Source: an uncultured Acidimicrobiaceae bacterium
GTDB lineage: Bacteria; Actinomycetota; Acidimicrobiia; Spongiisociales; UBA5794
NCBI GenBank assembly: GCA_947259365.1
Contig: CAMYMC010000037.1
Span: 1-52,674 of the forward strand
DNA: 52,674 nt
Direction of reading: 5' to 3'
Below are positions 40,581 through 48,239 of this stretch, piece by piece. The translations under genes and the position numbers were made by a program. Below the pieces are notes generated by a model that was not told the DNA's origin, made no database searches, and was given only the letters and a program-made list of their open reading frames with translations. Within the stretch, counting starts at the first letter, position 1. The number at the start of each line of letters is the position of its first letter.

Positions 40581-41047
40581 GTGTCCGCCATCGAGCCGAG
40601 GAGCGTTTCGACGATCTCGTGCTGGAGGACGCCGAGGTAGTGGACGAGGGCGATCCGCGGGTTGGACGCGGAGGGCTCGGGAAGCTCCCCGTCCAGTGCG
40701 ATGCCCTCGCGGGCCGCCAGGACGAGCCTCGCGTCTCCGAGCACCCGCACCCAGGCCTCGGCGACTCCGGTCGCGATCCCCCCGGAGCCCGCCGCGTCGA
40801 GCGATCCCGCGAACGCCTCGGCATCCTGGTGTCTGGCGCCGTCGAGATCGCTGCGGGTCATGCGGCTGAACTCCCACGAAGCGGACTCGTCACCCGGATA
40901 GGGGTCGGGTGCCATCCGATCCGCGGCCGCGTCCTCGGGGTCGGAGCCGACCGAGGCGACGAGGGCCGGCAGCTGTCCGAGCACGGCTCGCTCCTCTCCT
41001 GGCAGCCGCACGAAGATCCGCCCGCCGGCACGGGACACCGTTGCCAT
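40577..41047 (-). CDS. DUF2017-family protein
   Basis: Protein of 156 aa of the actinobacterial DUF2017 family, consistently found next to clpS. It is mostly helical, with RIFVRLPGEERAVLGQLPALVASV near the start, PDPYPGDESASWEFSRMTRSDLDGARHQDAEAF in the middle and NPRIALVHYLGVLQHEIVETLLGSM at the end. The function is unknown; conserved linkage suggests a role with the ClpS/ClpP protein-degradation pathway. It overlaps clpS by one base (TGATG) and the following membrane-protein gene by 4, a tightly coupled translation unit. Confidence 0.85.
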   Translation of the reverse strand: MATVSRAGGRIFVRLPGEERAVLGQLPALVASVGSDPEDAAADRMAPDPYPGDESASWEFSRMTRSDLDGARHQDAEAFAGSLDAAGSGGIATGVAEAWVRVLGDARLVLAAREGIALDGELPEPSASNPRIALVHYLGVLQHEIVETLLGSMADT

Positions 41048-41346
41048 CAGGAGCGCTCCAGGGTGGCCCACAGACCGTGATGGTGGAGCCTGTAGGCATT
41101 GAGCTCTGCCTGTTCCCTCGGCTCGCTGGCGACGACTGCCCTACCCGCGTTGTGGACATCGAGCATGAGCTTCGTCGCCTCTTCGACCGGATGGCCGAAC
41201 AGCTTGCGAAACACCCACACGACGTAGCTCATGAGATTCACCGGGTCGTTCCACACGACGACGTTCCACAGCGGGAGGTCCTCGCGACCCGCTTCGCCGA
41301 GAGTGTCCTCGCCGACCTCATGGGTTCGTTGGGGCGCCGTCGTCAT
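41047..41346 (-). CDS. clpS: ATP-dependent Clp protease adaptor ClpS
   Basis: Adaptor of 99 aa that delivers N-degron substrates to ClpA/ClpC. The family core is visible: WNVVVWNDPVNLMSYVVWVFRKLFGHPVEEATKLMLDVHNAGRAVVASEPREQAELNAYRLHHHGLWATLE. NDPVN is the substrate-pocket loop, with M and L residues and the later HNAGRAVV all conserved. The first 25 residues are a disordered extension. The ATG follows a TACGCT box (41361-41356) by 9 bases without SD, so the clpS-DUF2017 operon mRNA is probably leaderless. Confidence 0.95.
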   Translation of the reverse strand: MTTAPQRTHEVGEDTLGEAGREDLPLWNVVVWNDPVNLMSYVVWVFRKLFGHPVEEATKLMLDVHNAGRAVVASEPREQAELNAYRLHHHGLWATLERS

Positions 41347-41396
41347 CGCGCCGGAAGCGTACCTTCCCCGCAACGGAAGGCGGCCGTCTGGCTCGG

Positions 41397-41624
41397 TCAA
41401 GACCCACCGCCGAGCCCGGCCCTGTCGGCGGCGGCGCGGCGCTGCCGGTTGATCCAGTCCTCGAAGTCCTGACGCGCCACACGCCACTCGCGACCGAACT
41501 TGACCGCGGGCAACACCCCGGCGCGAAGCTGGCTGGTGACGACGAACGTTGAGACGTCCATGTACTCGCAGATGTCGGCGACGGTCAGCCAGTCCTTGGC
41601 GATCTCGACGGTGATCCGCTCCAT
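41397..41624 (-). CDS. Small MerR/excisionase-type HTH protein, BldC-like
   Basis: DNA-binding protein of 75 aa. The winged-helix excisionase-type HTH is plain: DWLTVADICEYMDVSTFVVTSQLRAGVLPAVKFGREWRVARQDFEDWINRQRR, where LTVADICEYMDVS is the HTH and GREWRVARQDFEDWI the wing and tail typical of HTH_17/BldC-type proteins. BldC of Streptomyces delays development; this protein has only the domain. Size and layout are normal. The ATG lies 6 bases after a TAGCCT box (41636-41631), leaderless. It is divergent from the DivIVA-like gene and follows clpS on the same strand with 50 bases between. Confidence 0.82.
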   Translation of the reverse strand: MERITVEIAKDWLTVADICEYMDVSTFVVTSQLRAGVLPAVKFGREWRVARQDFEDWINRQRRAAADRAGLGGGS

Positions 41625-41680
41625 GGGCTCAGGCTATGGGCCGGGCGTGACGAGGGCAAGGGCGATCGAGCCGGTTCCGT

Positions 41681-41710
41681 TTGCGTTGCTTTTCGCGATC
41701 TTCCTATCGT
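41681..41710 (+). promoter_or_regulatory. Promoter of the DivIVA-like gene
   Basis: -35 TTGCGT (41681-41686), 18-base spacer, -10 TATCGT (41705-41710). The start of transcription should be near 41717, giving a leader of about 85 bases with GGGAGG and GTGAGG before the ATG at 41802; in contrast to many genes here it is not leaderless. Confidence 0.6.
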
Positions 41711-41801
41711 GAGGCTGCACACGTGGTTCGCGACCACCTCGGTCGCTCTGCAGAGGTCGAAGGGGCTTCATCGGGCGGAGCGGTCCGGGAGGTTGTGAGG
41801 A

Positions 41802-43541
41802 ATGCGCATACGGTCATCGACCGTCGAGGCGCACCAGTTCCCATTGGTGCGTCGCCGGGGCTACGACCCGGACGAAGTCGACTTGGTCATGCAGCGCCTC
41901 GCCGAATCTCTCCGCGAGTACGAAGAGCTCACTGCGCGGCTCCAACAGGAGCTCGGTGCTGCGGAGGAATCCAGCGAAGCAATCAAGAGGACGTTCGTTG
42001 CCGCGCAGCGAACACGGGACGAGATGATCGCCGAGGCCGCCCTCAAGGCGGAGGCGACGCTCGAGTCGGCAACGGCCGACGCTGCAAAGGTCATCACAGA
42101 GGCGGAGACGCAGGTTGCCGCCATGCTCGACCAGGCCCGGCGCCAGGTCGAGGAGATGCTCGACGAGGCCCGCCGCGAGAGGGAGGAGGCGGCCGAGGAC
42201 GCCGAGGCGACACGGACCGAGGCGAACGAGATCATCGACGTCGCCAAGGCCAAGGCCGAGTCGATCCGCGCCCAGGCCGACGAGGTCATCACCTCGTCGA
42301 TGGCCGAAGCCGAGGCGACGCGCGAGGAGGCGGCCAAGGAGCTGAGACGCCACCAGGCCGAGGCCCGTGACACGCTGCAGCGGGCCAAGGACGAGGCGGA
42401 ACGGCTCACCGCCGAGGCGCGCAGCCAGGCGGAGCGGGCGGTCTCCGAGGCGTCATCGGAGGCGGCTGAGAAGTCGGCGACGAGCAGGCGGGAGGCCGAG
42501 ACGCTCGTCGCGTCCGCGATCAACGAGGCGAAAGGGCTTCGCAGCCGCGTCAAGGCGGAGACGGACGAGTACCGGGCCAACAAGCAAGCCGAGGCCGACG
42601 AGCTCGTGACCGTCGCCGAGAACGAGGCCAACGAGCTCCGCACGAAGGCCACGGCGGAGGCGGCAACGGCCACGGCGCGGGCGCGGGCCGAGGCCGAGGC
42701 GGTCGTGAAGCGGGCCAAGGCGGACGCCGCCGACCGGGTATCCGCCGCCCAGGCGCGGTCCGACGAGATCCTCGACGCCGCCCAGCGACGGGCCGACGAG
42801 GTGACCCGCGATGCGAGGGAGGAGAAGATCGGCCTCGAGCGGCGCGTGGCACAGCTGCGCACCGCCGTGTCCGACGTCGAGCGAGAGCTGCAGAAGCTCT
42901 CGGCGACGGCGCTCGAGCGTGTTGGGCTCATCGGCGGGATGATCGACCTGGAGCATCGCGCCATCGAGGAGCCGACAGACCCGGACGTGGCTCCGGGACC
43001 GGCTGCGGTCGCCGCCCGCGCCAGGGAGCACGTCGCCGTCGGGACCGCCGGCAGTAGTGCCGCGGTGACGATCGACCTCACGACCGGGGCGGTCATCACA
43101 CCGGACAGCCCCGACACGGACGTCGAGGAGACCATCGACGACGAGACGGCCGAGCCGGGCGCCGGTGGAGGCGGCCGCGTCCCCGCGCCGACGGCGAGCG
43201 CGCCGGCGGAGGTGCGGGCACCGGCGGTCAAGCCGCGACACGAGGTGCCCGAGGTCGACGCGCTCCTCGCCGAGCTTCGGGCGACGCGCACCGAAGCGTA
43301 TGCCGATCCGGACGGTTCGGGTCTCCCCCCTGCGGCGAGACCCCTCGTCGAGCCGGAGACCCCGGCGGACGAGACGGACGAGGAGGCCGGTGGGTCCCGG
43401 CCCAAGACCCTCGAACAGCAGGGCGAGCCGGAGAGGGCCGACACCGAAGACGGTGCCGACGCCCCGACGATCTACCAGAGACGGGCGGGTGGGATCCGGC
43501 GGAGGATCGAACAAGCGCGTCCCCGACACCCGGAGCGCTAG
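41802..43541 (+). CDS. Long DivIVA-like coiled-coil protein
   Basis: Cytoskeletal-type protein of 579 aa. The N-terminus HQFPLVRRRGYDPDEVDLVMQRLAESLREYEELTARLQQEL (about residues 11-52) matches the DivIVA/Wag31 membrane-targeting module (F, RRGYDP, EVD). A very long Ala/Glu/Arg coiled coil follows (about 50-365; many AEA, EADE and RAEA units, few helix breakers). The C-terminal 200 residues are acidic and Pro/Gly-rich (for example GPAAVAAREH-type and PDSPDTDVEETIDD), probably disordered. Streptomyces DivIVA, Scy and FilP organise tip growth; a polar-growth or division scaffold is a reasonable inference. Length is beyond ordinary DivIVA (about 250-400 aa). It stands alone behind its own promoter. 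Confidence 0.82.
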   Translation: MRIRSSTVEAHQFPLVRRRGYDPDEVDLVMQRLAESLREYEELTARLQQELGAAEESSEAIKRTFVAAQRTRDEMIAEAALKAEATLESATADAAKVITEAETQVAAMLDQARRQVEEMLDEARREREEAAEDAEATRTEANEIIDVAKAKAESIRAQADEVITSSMAEAEATREEAAKELRRHQAEARDTLQRAKDEAERLTAEARSQAERAVSEASSEAAEKSATSRREAETLVASAINEAKGLRSRVKAETDEYRANKQAEADELVTVAENEANELRTKATAEAATATARARAEAEAVVKRAKADAADRVSAAQARSDEILDAAQRRADEVTRDAREEKIGLERRVAQLRTAVSDVERELQKLSATALERVGLIGGMIDLEHRAIEEPTDPDVAPGPAAVAARAREHVAVGTAGSSAAVTIDLTTGAVITPDSPDTDVEETIDDETAEPGAGGGGRVPAPTASAPAEVRAPAVKPRHEVPEVDALLAELRATRTEAYADPDGSGLPPAARPLVEPETPADETDEEAGGSRPKTLEQQGEPERADTEDGADAPTIYQRRAGGIRRRIEQARPRHPER

Positions 43542-43657
43542 CCGGAACGTCGGAAGCGGGTGGGGCACGGGTTTGGGCCGGGGCGACGTCGTCGCCCCGG
43601 CCCCGCCGCGACCCGGTACCCTCGACCCGGCCCGGACCCGGCGATGGAGGATCACCG

Positions 43658-44257
43658 TTGAGCAGCGCCGCTACGACGATCGGCGTCTTCGTCTTCGACG
43701 GGGCCGAGGAGCTCGACTGGGCGGGCCCGTGGGAGGTTCTGTCGGCCTGGGCGCACGGGTGGCCGGAGGACTCGGTGGAGATCTTCACGCTGGCCCGGAG
43801 CGACGGCGTCGTGACATCGGCGAAGGGCTTGAGGGTGGTCCCGGACCATTCCTGGGATACCGCACCGCTGATGGACGTCCTCGTGTATCCAGGTGGTCGC
43901 GGCACGCGCGACCAGCTCGGCGATCCCGGCATCGGTGCCTGGCTCGAGCGGCTCTCGGGTGACGGCACCCTGCTCGCGTCTGTGTGCACCGGCTCGCTGG
44001 TCCTCGCCGACGCCGGGCTCCTCGACGATGGCCCGGCGACCACGCACTGGAGCGCACTCGACAAGCTCTCGCGCCTCGGCTCGAACATCGACCTCCGACC
44101 GGACGACCGGTTCGTCGACCGCGGCGCCATCGTCACCGCCGCCGGGGTTTCGGCGGGGATCGACATGGCGCTGCATCTGGTCGCCCGGCTCTCCAGCCCG
44201 GACCGGGCCCGGGAGGTGCGTCGCTACATCCAGTACGACCCGGAGCCCCCGGTCTGA
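43658..44257 (+). CDS. DJ-1/PfpI family protein (class I glutamine amidotransferase-like)
   Basis: Cytoplasmic protein of 199 aa with the DJ-1/PfpI fold, as in isonitrile hydratase and the N-domain of GlxA-type regulators. It opens VFVFDGAEELDWAGPWEVLSAW; the nucleophile elbow is LLASVCTGSLVLADAGLLDDG with Cys at about 109; a His follows in TTHWSALDKLSRLG; ITAAGVSAGIDMALHLVARL is the C-terminal helix; together these match the ThiJ/amidase type. No HTH domain is present, so it is a stand-alone enzyme. The start is TTG 43658, preceded by GGAGG at 7 bases; a TACCCT box lies at 43617-43622. The TGA stop is inside the first copy of the repeat cluster. Confidence 0.83.
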   Translation: MSSAATTIGVFVFDGAEELDWAGPWEVLSAWAHGWPEDSVEIFTLARSDGVVTSAKGLRVVPDHSWDTAPLMDVLVYPGGRGTRDQLGDPGIGAWLERLSGDGTLLASVCTGSLVLADAGLLDDGPATTHWSALDKLSRLGSNIDLRPDDRFVDRGAIVTAAGVSAGIDMALHLVARLSSPDRAREVRRYIQYDPEPPV

Positions 44258-44440
44258 GACACACCGGTCAGGGAGCGACCGAGGCCGTCCGCCCCGCCAG
44301 CACGAGCTCACCGGTTTGATCGGGCGCGGCGGGGCACCGACACCTCAACGATCACCCGGAACCCCGGGTTGAGACACACCGGTCAGGGAGCGACCGAGGC
44401 CGTCTGAGACACACCGGTCAGGGAGCGACCGAGGCCGTCC
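44256..44440 (+). repeat. Three direct repeats copying the end of the ybaN-like gene
   Basis: A 35-base unit beginning GAGACACACCGGTCAGGGAG recurs at 44256-44290, 44371-44405 and 44406-44440; the last copy contains the true stop codon and final codons (TASVAP) of the minus-strand YbaN-like gene. Copy 1 continues into a degenerate second version of that gene's end (about 44291-44320, GELVLAGRTASVAP), and copies 1 and 2 share flanks resembling the DJ-1 gene end (acccggagcccccggt and acccggaaccccgggt). CGGTC-7 nt-GACCG in each unit can form a small hairpin. Confidence 0.85.
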
Positions 44441-44864
44441 GCCTGGCCAGCTCGAGCTCCCGGGTGGGGCGGGTGAGCACGAACCAGACCCCATAGGCGC
44501 CGACGGCAACCAAGACGACCCGCAACCAGACCGGATCGATGAAGAACCCCGCGGAGACGCCGACGGCGGCGACGATCGAAACGACGGCGATCACCTTGAT
44601 CCTCCGGGGCATCCCCAGTCCGGCCCGGTAGTCGCGCAGCGTATGGCCGAACCAGCGGTTCGTCAGCATCCAGCGGTGCATGCGCTCACTCGAGCGGGAG
44701 AAGAAGAACAGGGCAACGAGCAGGTTCACGGTCCCCGGCAGCACCGGCGTGACCGTGCCGGCGATCCCGAGCCCGAGGAAGACGAAGCCGAGCGCGGCGT
44801 AGAGGGCCCGAAGCGGGCGGCTCGTCGTCAACTTCAGGTCGTCGTGGCCGGTGCCCTCCGTCAT
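44418..44864 (-). CDS. YbaN/DUF454 family membrane protein
   Basis: Integral membrane protein of 148 aa with the DUF454 pattern: RALYAALGFVFLGLGIAGTVTPVLPGTVNLLVALFFFSRSSERMHRWMLTNRWFGHTLRDYRAGLGMPRRIKVIAVVSIVAAVGVSAGF, then two further hydrophobic helices and the tail RELELARRTASVAP. PxxPxTxxLL-like TPVLPGTVNLL and RWMLTNRWFGHTLRDYRAGLGMP are the conserved parts. Function is unknown. The ATG is 7 bases after a TATCGT box (44877-44872), leaderless. The 3' end of the gene lies within the repeat cluster, so its last codons have been duplicated downstream twice. Confidence 0.85.
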   Translation of the reverse strand: MTEGTGHDDLKLTTSRPLRALYAALGFVFLGLGIAGTVTPVLPGTVNLLVALFFFSRSSERMHRWMLTNRWFGHTLRDYRAGLGMPRRIKVIAVVSIVAAVGVSAGFFIDPVWLRVVLVAVGAYGVWFVLTRPTRELELARRTASVAP

Positions 44865-44954
44865 GGTCGGGACGATACCGGCGTCGCCGGCCGACCACCC
44901 CGACACGGTGTCGGAACCCGGAGCCGTGTGCCCGGCATGGCGGCGGCCCGTCGG

Positions 44955-45287
44955 TCAGACCCTGACGCGAACGCCGTCGCCGCCCACGGGATCGCCACAC
45001 ACGCAACGGAACCGCGCCACGCCCGAGGACCAGTCGGCGTCGGCCGTGAAGAGGTAGACGGTCTCGCCGAACCGGTCGCAGTAGGTGGTGAGGAGAGCGT
45101 CCTCGGCTTCCGTGGCTTCCGGGGCGTGGGCCCTGCGGAGGGCGTTCGTCTCGTCGCGGAGCCGGTCGAGCCGCAACCGGGACTCGGCGAGTTCGGCCAC
45201 GGGAACGCGACGTCCCCGGAGCTCCTGGTGGGACAGCCACGCGTGAACGAGGTCTGCGTACCGCAATGCGAAGAGGTCCCTCAGCAC
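44955..45287 (-). CDS. Hypothetical protein with C-terminal Cys pair
   Basis: Protein of 110 aa with a helical N-terminal part (RDLFALRYADLVHAWLSHQELRGRRVPVAELAESRLRLDRLRDETNALRRAH) and an acidic middle. The C-terminus FRCVCGDPVGGDGVRVRV holds a C-x-C pair and ends in Gly/Val/Arg, possibly half of a metal site; one more Cys occurs earlier (TTYCDRF). No family is recognised. The GTG start follows a TACAGT box (45300-45295) by 7 bases, leaderless. It is in the same direction as its neighbours, between the ybaN-like and hemerythrin genes. Confidence 0.65.
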   Translation of the reverse strand: MLRDLFALRYADLVHAWLSHQELRGRRVPVAELAESRLRLDRLRDETNALRRAHAPEATEAEDALLTTYCDRFGETVYLFTADADWSSGVARFRCVCGDPVGGDGVRVRV

Positions 45288-45358
45288 GGCGAGGACTGTA
45301 CCGCCTCGTCGCCGGCTTCGAGACGAGATCCGCGCCGGCGAACGGTACGCCGGGCCGG

Positions 45359-45384
45359 ACCCCGGGGCGCCGGACGCCCGGGGT
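45359..45384 (-). terminator. Terminator-like hairpin after the hemerythrin gene
   Basis: ACCCCGGGGCG (45359-45369) pairs with CGCCCGGGGT (45375-45384) over 10 bp with one bulged base and a 5-base loop. It lies 57 bases downstream of the hemerythrin-like gene on its strand. There is no T-tract. Confidence 0.5.
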
Positions 45385-45440
45385 GGACCGGGGCGGCCAC
45401 GTCCCTAGAGCCGGGGTCCGAAACTCGTCTCGCCGGGAGG

Positions 45441-46013
45441 TCAGCCCGCGGCGGGGTACCGCGCGGCGAGGCCGGAGGCGATGCCCTCCAGCTCCTCCAC
45501 CGTCTGTCCCTCGAAGCGTCGTGCGCACACGACGTCGTACTCGGCGCACAGTCGTTCGCACGGGGAGCCGACCACGAGGTTGTCGGCCATGTTGAAGAGG
45601 ACGTTGTCCTCTTTGTCGATGTGGCCCCGGATGAGGTCCACGTAGCCTCGGCCGTTCTCGAGAAGAGCGTCGACGGCCGCTTCGTCTCCAGCGCGTGCCC
45701 CGGAAACGGCCTCGGCCATGGCGCGCACGAACGCTCTCCCCACCTGGTGCTCGTAGAGCATGACCGCGATCGGACCACCGTCACGGGGAAGCCCCTGCGC
45801 CTCGAGCTCCGGAAAGAGCAGGTCCTCCTCCTTGCCGTGGTGACAGGCGTCGGCAAAGAGCCGGAAGAACGCGATGCACTCCTCGATGGCATCGAAGTCG
45901 AGGTGGGCCGGGTCGGGCGCAGAGGACATGATGTCGTCGAGCACACCGGCGACCTGGAGGATGAGCACATGCTCGTCGCGGAGCATCCGGGTGGCGGTGT
46001 TGGTGTCGTCCAT
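45441..46013 (-). CDS. Hemerythrin-like (HHE) domain protein
   Basis: Protein of 190 aa with a four-helix HHE domain that binds a non-heme di-iron centre. Iron-ligand motifs visible in order: RMLRDEHVLILQVAGVLDD (first His), ACHHGKEEDLLFPE (His and Glu), MLYEHQVGRAFVRAM (Glu-His), IRGHIDKEDNVLFNMAD (His and Glu). Such proteins sense or store oxygen, NO or iron or repair clusters. The C-terminal extension has three Cys (SPCERLCAEYDVVCARR), unusual and possibly a redox or extra metal site. The ATG 46013 follows GGAGGAGGAATC. No related gene is adjacent; the downstream hairpin at 45359 probably ends the transcript. Confidence 0.88.
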   Translation of the reverse strand: MDDTNTATRMLRDEHVLILQVAGVLDDIMSSAPDPAHLDFDAIEECIAFFRLFADACHHGKEEDLLFPELEAQGLPRDGGPIAVMLYEHQVGRAFVRAMAEAVSGARAGDEAAVDALLENGRGYVDLIRGHIDKEDNVLFNMADNLVVGSPCERLCAEYDVVCARRFEGQTVEELEGIASGLAARYPAAG

Positions 46014-46084
46014 CTCGGCGATTCCTCCTCCGTGCGGGCACGCACTGCCGCTCGCACGCTAGCGACGTACCGCCCGGGGCCCAC

Positions 46085-46780
46085 TCAGGGCGCGTCGACG
46101 GCCGGCGTCTCCAGCGGTGCGATCAGCTCGGGGACGTTGTTCTGCACCTTGTTGACGAGCGTGGACACCGCGTGCATCGCCAGCCCGCTCGACGGGTAGA
46201 CCCCCAGCATGGCCTCGAGCACCGCCGGATCGGTGCTCGCCGGGTCGAGCCAGCCCGGCCAGTGGTCCGCAGCGACGATGACTGGCATGCGGTCGTGGAC
46301 GGTGCGGACGAGGTCGTTCGGTTCCCCGGTGATGATCGTGCACGTGCGGAGCCGTTCCCCGCTCTCGGGGTCCTTCCAGCTCGCCCAGAGCCCGGCGAGG
46401 GCAAGCGGCTCCCGACCGGAGGAGAAGATGTAGTGCGGTAGTTTCCCCTTCTCCCTCGGCTGCCACTCGTAGAAGCCGTCGGCGGGGATGAGGCACCGCT
46501 TCGAGACGAACGAGTCCCGGAACGCCGGTTTGGTGGCCGCGGTCTCGGCGCGGGCGTTGATGTTGCGAGCTGCCATCTTCCGGTCCTTCGCCCAGAACGG
46601 GAGCAGGCCCCAGTTGAAGGTGCCGAGCTGGCGAACTCCCTCGTGCTCGGCGATCGCGTAGACGGAGTCGGTGGGGGCGACGTTGTAGGAGGGAGCGAGC
46701 GACTCGGTCTTGGTCTCGTCGACGCCGAAGTACTCGGCGTAGGCGCCGGCGGATTGGGCCTGGACGAATCGGCCGCACAT
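46085..46780 (-). CDS. SRAP-family protein (abasic-site-binding, YedK/HMCES type)
   Basis: Protein of 231 aa of the SOS-response-associated peptidase family. The protein starts MCGRFVQ, with Cys2 the residue that forms the thiazolidine link to abasic DNA in E. coli YedK. Other hallmarks: SYNVAPTDSVYAI (Asn of the NxAPxxx motif), NWGLLPFWAKD, NINARAETAATKPAFRDSFVSKRCLIPADGFYEWQ with the catalytic Glu, and VHDRMPVIVAADHWPGWL with the His. Length is standard. The ATG at 46780 is 6 bases after a GACAAT box, no SD. It protects abasic sites in single-stranded DNA. It is divergent from a small HTH gene. Confidence 0.93.
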   Translation of the reverse strand: MCGRFVQAQSAGAYAEYFGVDETKTESLAPSYNVAPTDSVYAIAEHEGVRQLGTFNWGLLPFWAKDRKMAARNINARAETAATKPAFRDSFVSKRCLIPADGFYEWQPREKGKLPHYIFSSGREPLALAGLWASWKDPESGERLRTCTIITGEPNDLVRTVHDRMPVIVAADHWPGWLDPASTDPAVLEAMLGVYPSSGLAMHAVSTLVNKVQNNVPELIAPLETPAVDAP

Positions 46781-46895
46781 GCCGGCATTGTCCCACGCCC
46801 GACGGCTCCGGCCTCCGGCGTTCCGCCAAGCTGCCGACCGTCTCGGGCCCGCCGCGAGGTCGCTACCGTTCCAGGTCCAGACCGGGGAGAACACC

Positions 46896-47210
46896 GTGAG
46901 ACAGCATCTCAGGCCGTTGGAGCGCAGAGTGCTGGCGATGGTCGAGGCGGGGCTGGGTCCCGACGAGATCGGGCGCCGCATCAGGCGTAGCGGACGCCAG
47001 GTCGAACGCATCATCGCCTGGACGGAGATTCCCCGTACCGGGCGGCACCGGCGACGCTCCGCCCGAGCGCTGGAGCGTCGCGTCCTCGCGCTGCGCGCCC
47101 GCGGTGAGACCCACGAACAGATCGGGAGCCGGTTCCGCCGCAGCGCCGGCCACATCCGGCGCGTGGAGGGGCTCGCCCACTACCGCCTCGCCCTCGATCT
47201 GCTCGGCTGA
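46896..47210 (+). CDS. Small protein with two HTH-like repeats
   Basis: Protein of 104 aa, very basic. Two similar halves each read as an HTH: LERRVLAMVEAGLGPDEIGRRIRRSGRQVERIIAWTEIPRTG and LERRVLALRARGETHEQIGSRFRRSAGHIRRVEGLAHYRLA, both with the pattern LERRVLAL..G....EIG.R.RRS...I.R, so the protein arose by internal duplication. It resembles LuxR/sigma-4 type DNA-recognition elements, but I cannot name the family. The GTG start has GGGGAGA 5 bases upstream; a TACCGT box lies at 46864-46869. It lies 54 bases upstream of an ABC transporter ATPase gene, which has its own -10 box, and may regulate it (inference). Confidence 0.7.
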   Translation: MRQHLRPLERRVLAMVEAGLGPDEIGRRIRRSGRQVERIIAWTEIPRTGRHRRRSARALERRVLALRARGETHEQIGSRFRRSAGHIRRVEGLAHYRLALDLLG

Positions 47211-47264
47211 GGCCGCAGCGTCCGCCCCCGGGCGTATGCCTTCAGCGTGTGTACCGTGCCGACG

Positions 47265-48239
47265 ATGACCAATGCCATGGCTCCCGTCGCGATCGAGCTC
47301 GAGCAGGTCACCCGATCCTTCGGTGAGGTGCGCGCCGTCGATCGCCTCGACCTCGCCATCCCGGCGGGCTCGGTCGCCGTGCTCCTCGGGCCCAACGGTG
47401 CCGGAAAGACGACGACGGTGCGGCTGCTCACCGGTGCGCTCAGCGCCGACGCCGGGCGCATCGGCGTCCTCGGCCTGAACCCGGCGGTGGACGGTGAGGA
47501 GCTCCGCTCCCGGTGCGGCGTCGTGCCTCCCAAGCCGGCGCTGTACGACCAGCTCAGCGGCGAGGAGAACCTGCGGTTCGCCGCCGAGATCTACGGGAGG
47601 CCGCGGGAGGCGATCCACGACGCCGCGGCCAGGTTCGGCATCGACCACGCCCTCCACCTCAAGGTCGGCGGCTACTCCACGGGGATGCGGACCCGGCTGG
47701 CGCTGGCGCGGGCGGTGCTCCACGAGCCGGACGTGCTGCTCCTCGACGAGCCGACCGCCGGCCTCGACCCGGAGTCGTCCCGGGCGGTGCTCGACCTGAT
47801 CCGCGAGCTGGCAGGACGGGGCCGCACGATCGTCATGTGCACCCACCTCCTCCACGAGGCCGAGGGGATCGCCGACCAGGTCGTCCTCATGGGCGCGGGC
47901 CGGGCCAGGGCGGCGGGCCGCCCCGACGCGCTCGCCGGCAAATACCTCACCGAGCCGATCGTCGTCATCGACGCCGAGGACCGGTCGCTCCTCGAACCCC
48001 TCACGACCCGGCCCGGGGTCGTCTCCGCGACGTGGAACGGCGCCCTCCACCTCCGCGTCGAGAGCCTCGCCGTGCTCCCCGACCTCGTCGCCCACGCCGT
48101 CGCCGGCGGGGCACGCCTCACCCGGGTCGAGCCTCAGGCGGCGACGCTCGAGACGCTGTACTTCGAGATGCAGCGCCGGTTGCGGGATGAGACCCGCAGG
48201 CGCGAGGAGTCCAGGCCCGCAGAGAGGGATTCCCGGTGA
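47265..48239 (+). CDS. ABC transporter ATP-binding protein
   Basis: ATPase subunit of 324 aa of an ABC-2 type exporter (drug/polyketide class). Walker A GPNGAGKTT (about residues 43-51), Q-loop LYDQLSGEENLRFAAEIYG, signature STGMRTRLALARAVLHEPDVLLLDEPTAGLDPESS with a variant signature (STGM instead of LSGGQ), typical of this group, switch His in CTHLLHEAEGIADQV, and a C-terminal 70-residue extension with HLRVESLAVLPDLVAHAV. The ATG follows a TACCGT box (47252-47257) by 7 bases, leaderless. It overlaps the permease gene by 4 bases (GTGA). The pair is likely to export a lipid or antibiotic-like compound. Confidence 0.9.
   Translation: MTNAMAPVAIELEQVTRSFGEVRAVDRLDLAIPAGSVAVLLGPNGAGKTTTVRLLTGALSADAGRIGVLGLNPAVDGEELRSRCGVVPPKPALYDQLSGEENLRFAAEIYGRPREAIHDAAARFGIDHALHLKVGGYSTGMRTRLALARAVLHEPDVLLLDEPTAGLDPESSRAVLDLIRELAGRGRTIVMCTHLLHEAEGIADQVVLMGAGRARAAGRPDALAGKYLTEPIVVIDAEDRSLLEPLTTRPGVVSATWNGALHLRVESLAVLPDLVAHAVAGGARLTRVEPQAATLETLYFEMQRRLRDETRRREESRPAERDSR

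Noticed and set aside
41861..43444. A 527-codon minus-strand frame opposite the DivIVA-like gene
   Set aside because: It is the shadow of the repetitive Ala/Glu coiled coil; its composition (Ser/Ala) follows from that repetition and it has no SD or -10 geometry.
44256..44440. CRISPR array
   Set aside because: Only three units, unequal spacing (115 and 35 bases), no unique spacers of regular length, no cas genes, and the unit is the end of a neighbouring gene.
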